Source of the DNA: JACJWR01 sp964556255
Lineage (GTDB): Bacteria > Actinomycetota > Actinomycetes > S36-B12 > UBA10799
Assembly: GCA_964556255.1 (NCBI GenBank)
Contig: CAZKVQ010000010.1
Coordinates: 1 to 64,000 of the forward strand
Reading direction: 5' to 3'
Length of the DNA stretch: 64,000 nucleotides
The notes beneath the pieces were generated by a model. The model saw nothing but the letters and a program-made list of their open reading frames with translations, did not search any database and was not told the origin of the DNA. The position numbers and the translations under genes were made by a program. Position 1 is the first letter of the stretch; the number at the start of each line of letters is the position of its first letter. This document shows positions 62,609 to 64,000 of this stretch, one piece after another.

Positions 62609-63631
62609 TCAGGTTGGATCGCCGATGATGCGACCCAGGTAGCGAGCGACGGCATGGACCGTGCTCATAGTTGCTGCGTAGTCCATTCTGGTCGGGCCGA
62701 CGACGCCGAGTTGCGCCACCACCCGTTCCGGGGATCCATAACCAGACGCCACCACCGAGGCACTGGAGAGCCCGGAGATCTCGTTCTCGGTTCCGATGCG
62801 AACCGAGACGGAGGCGACATCGGTCTGTTCACCGAGTAGCCGCAGCAACACCATTTGCTCCTCCAGCGCCGCGAGCACCGGTTCCAGCGCCGAGCCGAAG
62901 TCCTCCCCCGCACGAGCGAGGTTGGCGGTGCCGGCTATCAGCACGCGATCATCCCGTTTCTCACCAACGGTCTCAGTCAAGGCGTCGACTACCGCGGCCG
63001 CGGCCTGTCGAGCGTCCGGATGCGCCCGGGCCGGAAGGTCAATGAGTAGCGCCGGGACCTCGTCGAAGGGCCGATCCGCGCAGGTCCGGTTCACCAGGTC
63101 ACGGACCTCGGTGATGGCCTCCTCCGAGAGGTCCTGTTCGAGTTCCACCAGCCTTTGGTCGACCCTGCCGGTGTCGGAGATCACTACGACCAGGATCCTT
63201 CGTGGCGTGAGCCCCACAACTTCGATGTGCCGAACAGAGGAGCGCTGAAGCGACGGGTACTGCACCACCGCTACTTGATGCGTCAGTTGGGATAGCAGCT
63301 TCACGGTTCTCACGACAGCGTCGTCAAGATCGTGGGCTCCACCCAGGAAATCATGGATCGCACGACGCTCCGGGGTGCTCAGCGGGCGCAACGACGTCAT
63401 GTGGTCGACGAAGTACCGATAACCCTTCTCCGTCGGGATCCGACCCGCACTCGTGTGGGGGGCGACGATGTAGCCCTCCTCCTCGAGAACCGCCATGTCG
63501 TTACGGATGGTGGCTGGGCTCACGCCGAGTTGATGCCTGTCCACCAGCGCCTTGGAGCCCACTGGTTCGCCGGTGTTGACGTAGTCGACCACGAGTGCGC
63601 GCAGCACTGAGAGTTTTCGTTCGTCGAGCAC
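62609..63631 (-). CDS. hrcA: Heat-inducible transcription repressor HrcA
   Basis: A 340-aa repressor of CIRCE-controlled chaperone genes. The winged-helix part has YVNTGEPVGSKALVDR, VSPATIRNDMAVLEEEGYI and PHTSAGRIPTEKGYRYFVD; a GAF-like dimerisation domain follows, ending in an MDYAATMSTVHAVARYL helix. GTG 63631. A CIRCE-like operator lies 12-38 bases upstream, so it likely represses itself and dnaJ. Confidence 0.95.
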   Translation of the reverse strand: MLDERKLSVLRALVVDYVNTGEPVGSKALVDRHQLGVSPATIRNDMAVLEEEGYIVAPHTSAGRIPTEKGYRYFVDHMTSLRPLSTPERRAIHDFLGGAHDLDDAVVRTVKLLSQLTHQVAVVQYPSLQRSSVRHIEVVGLTPRRILVVVISDTGRVDQRLVELEQDLSEEAITEVRDLVNRTCADRPFDEVPALLIDLPARAHPDARQAAAAVVDALTETVGEKRDDRVLIAGTANLARAGEDFGSALEPVLAALEEQMVLLRLLGEQTDVASVSVRIGTENEISGLSSASVVASGYGSPERVVAQLGVVGPTRMDYAATMSTVHAVARYLGRIIGDPT

Positions 63632-63642
63632 CGGGCACCCCC

Positions 63643-63669
63643 TTAGCAGCCGAGGTCATTGAGTGCCAG
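63643..63669. promoter_or_regulatory. CIRCE-like operator upstream of hrcA
   Basis: Read on the minus strand: CTGGCACTC, nine bases, then GGCTGCTAA. The arms match TTAGCACTC / GAGTGCTAA at seven of nine positions each, with the canonical N9 spacer. Its 3' arm ends 11 bases before the hrcA start codon. Confidence 0.6.
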
Positions 63670-63828
63670 TCTACTTGCACCCCGCGGTCCCGACAGTTGG
63701 TGAGGCCACCAGATGGGCGGGGCGTTGGCGACCGGGTGCCAGCGATCGAAAATTGAGCCTCAGGCCGGCGATGACGCTCTAGGATCGGGTGACGCACCTG
63801 CTACAGGTCGGAACCAATGGGAGGACCC

Positions 63829-64000
63829 TTGTCGAACGAACAGCCCCCACCCGGGCCCGACGAACCCCCCACACCCCCCGAGCCGGCCGCATCGCCACCC
63901 GAGCACGCCGGACCGCCCCCCCCGCCAGCGGGACCGCAGTCGGGATACTACCCACCCCAGCAGCCGCCGCCCACGCAGCCCGGGCAATACCCACCCCAGC
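63829..64000 (+). CDS. Proline-rich protein, 5' end (partial)
   Basis: A frame open from TTG 63829 to the window edge, with GGGAGG four bases before the TTG. The 57 visible residues are a Pro/Gly/Gln-rich leader with YYPPQQPPP and GQYPPQ repeats, as seen before the membrane part of DUF4870/DUF4190-type proteins. The start is uncertain and the rest lies outside the window. Confidence 0.55.
   Translation, partial: MSNEQPPPGPDEPPTPPEPAASPPEHAGPPPPPAGPQSGYYPPQQPPPTQPGQYPPQ

Noticed and set aside
1..64000. Prophage, insertion sequence or CRISPR array
   Set aside because: No integrase, transposase, terminal inverted repeats, phage structural genes or regularly spaced repeats were seen. The lone helicase has no Cas or restriction partner.

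Overview
The window is high-GC, densely packed chromosomal DNA from an Actinomycetota bacterium. A run of ten Ns inside glgP (12530-12539) and a chimeric-looking contig end beside it suggest a draft or metagenome assembly. The lineage call rests on families largely confined to actinobacteria (DUF3052, DUF3145, an Rpf-like muralytic protein, an AftB-like arabinofuranosyltransferase), on frequent GTG starts, and on a gene order I recognise from mycobacteria and streptomycetes: RNase HI / zinc-ribbon / Nif3; aceE; dgt-dnaG; dusB; glyS; zur; uppS; recO; era; CNNM-CBS; ybeY; phoH; rsmE; dnaJ; hrcA. I cannot place it below phylum or class.

Layout. 1-3562: tail of an unknown gene, a 424-base gene-free stretch, then a minus-strand operon of four genes joined by 4-base GTGA overlaps (Nif3-like, coiled-coil zinc ribbon, RNase HI, histidine phosphatase). 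3684-9633: tRNA-Val, an unrecognised protein, DUF3052, a stand-alone acyltransferase domain and aceE, then DUF3145. 9808-14873: a haem-dependent N-demethylase-like protein, glgP (broken by the assembly gap), a DUF1707 membrane protein and a secreted Rpf-like protein. 15176-24201: envelope-glycan genes (WecG/TagA-type transferase, GDP-mannose 3,5-epimerase, initiating sugar-phosphate transferase, methyltransferase, ATP-grasp enzyme, HAD phosphatase, FkbM methyltransferase) interrupted by ada and two membrane proteins. 24289-31229: split ThrE exporter, patatin, CrtC/AttH-like lipocalin, a DEAH helicase with a membrane hairpin, and a 35-codon gene behind a Pho-box-like repeat. 31462-36515: tRNA(CAT), GNAT, tRNA-Asn, sulfotransferase, lipoprotein, GAP-family protein and a secreted phosphodiesterase whose domain order is circularly permuted. 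36665-43704: dnaG, dgt, YdcF-like, dusB, glyS. 43798-48380: phosphoribosyltransferase-like, glycosyltransferase, small proteins, AftB-like. 48484-53237: zinc island (Zur box, znuA-znuC-znuB-zur, and the YcgR/YcgQ-type permease pair). 53234-63631: uppS, recO, AI-2E-type permease, era, deaminase-like relic, CNNM-CBS, ybeY, phoH, HIT, rsmE, dnaJ, hrcA. 63829-64000: start of a proline-rich protein.

How it fits together. Most of the window is core information processing and central metabolism. The accessory signal lies in cell-envelope chemistry (two glycan blocks, AftB-like, Rpf-like, sulfotransferase), zinc supply under Zur, and possible phosphate-starvation control (a Pho-box-like repeat and a GDPD enzyme). 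No prophage, transposon or CRISPR array was seen.

Most noteworthy: the permuted GDPD at 35178-36515, the membrane-hairpin DEAH helicase at 28273-30984, the Pho-box-like repeat before a 35-aa gene at 31122-31319, the PGT/ATP-grasp/HAD cassette at 20443-23402, and the Zur box sitting on the znuA start codon.
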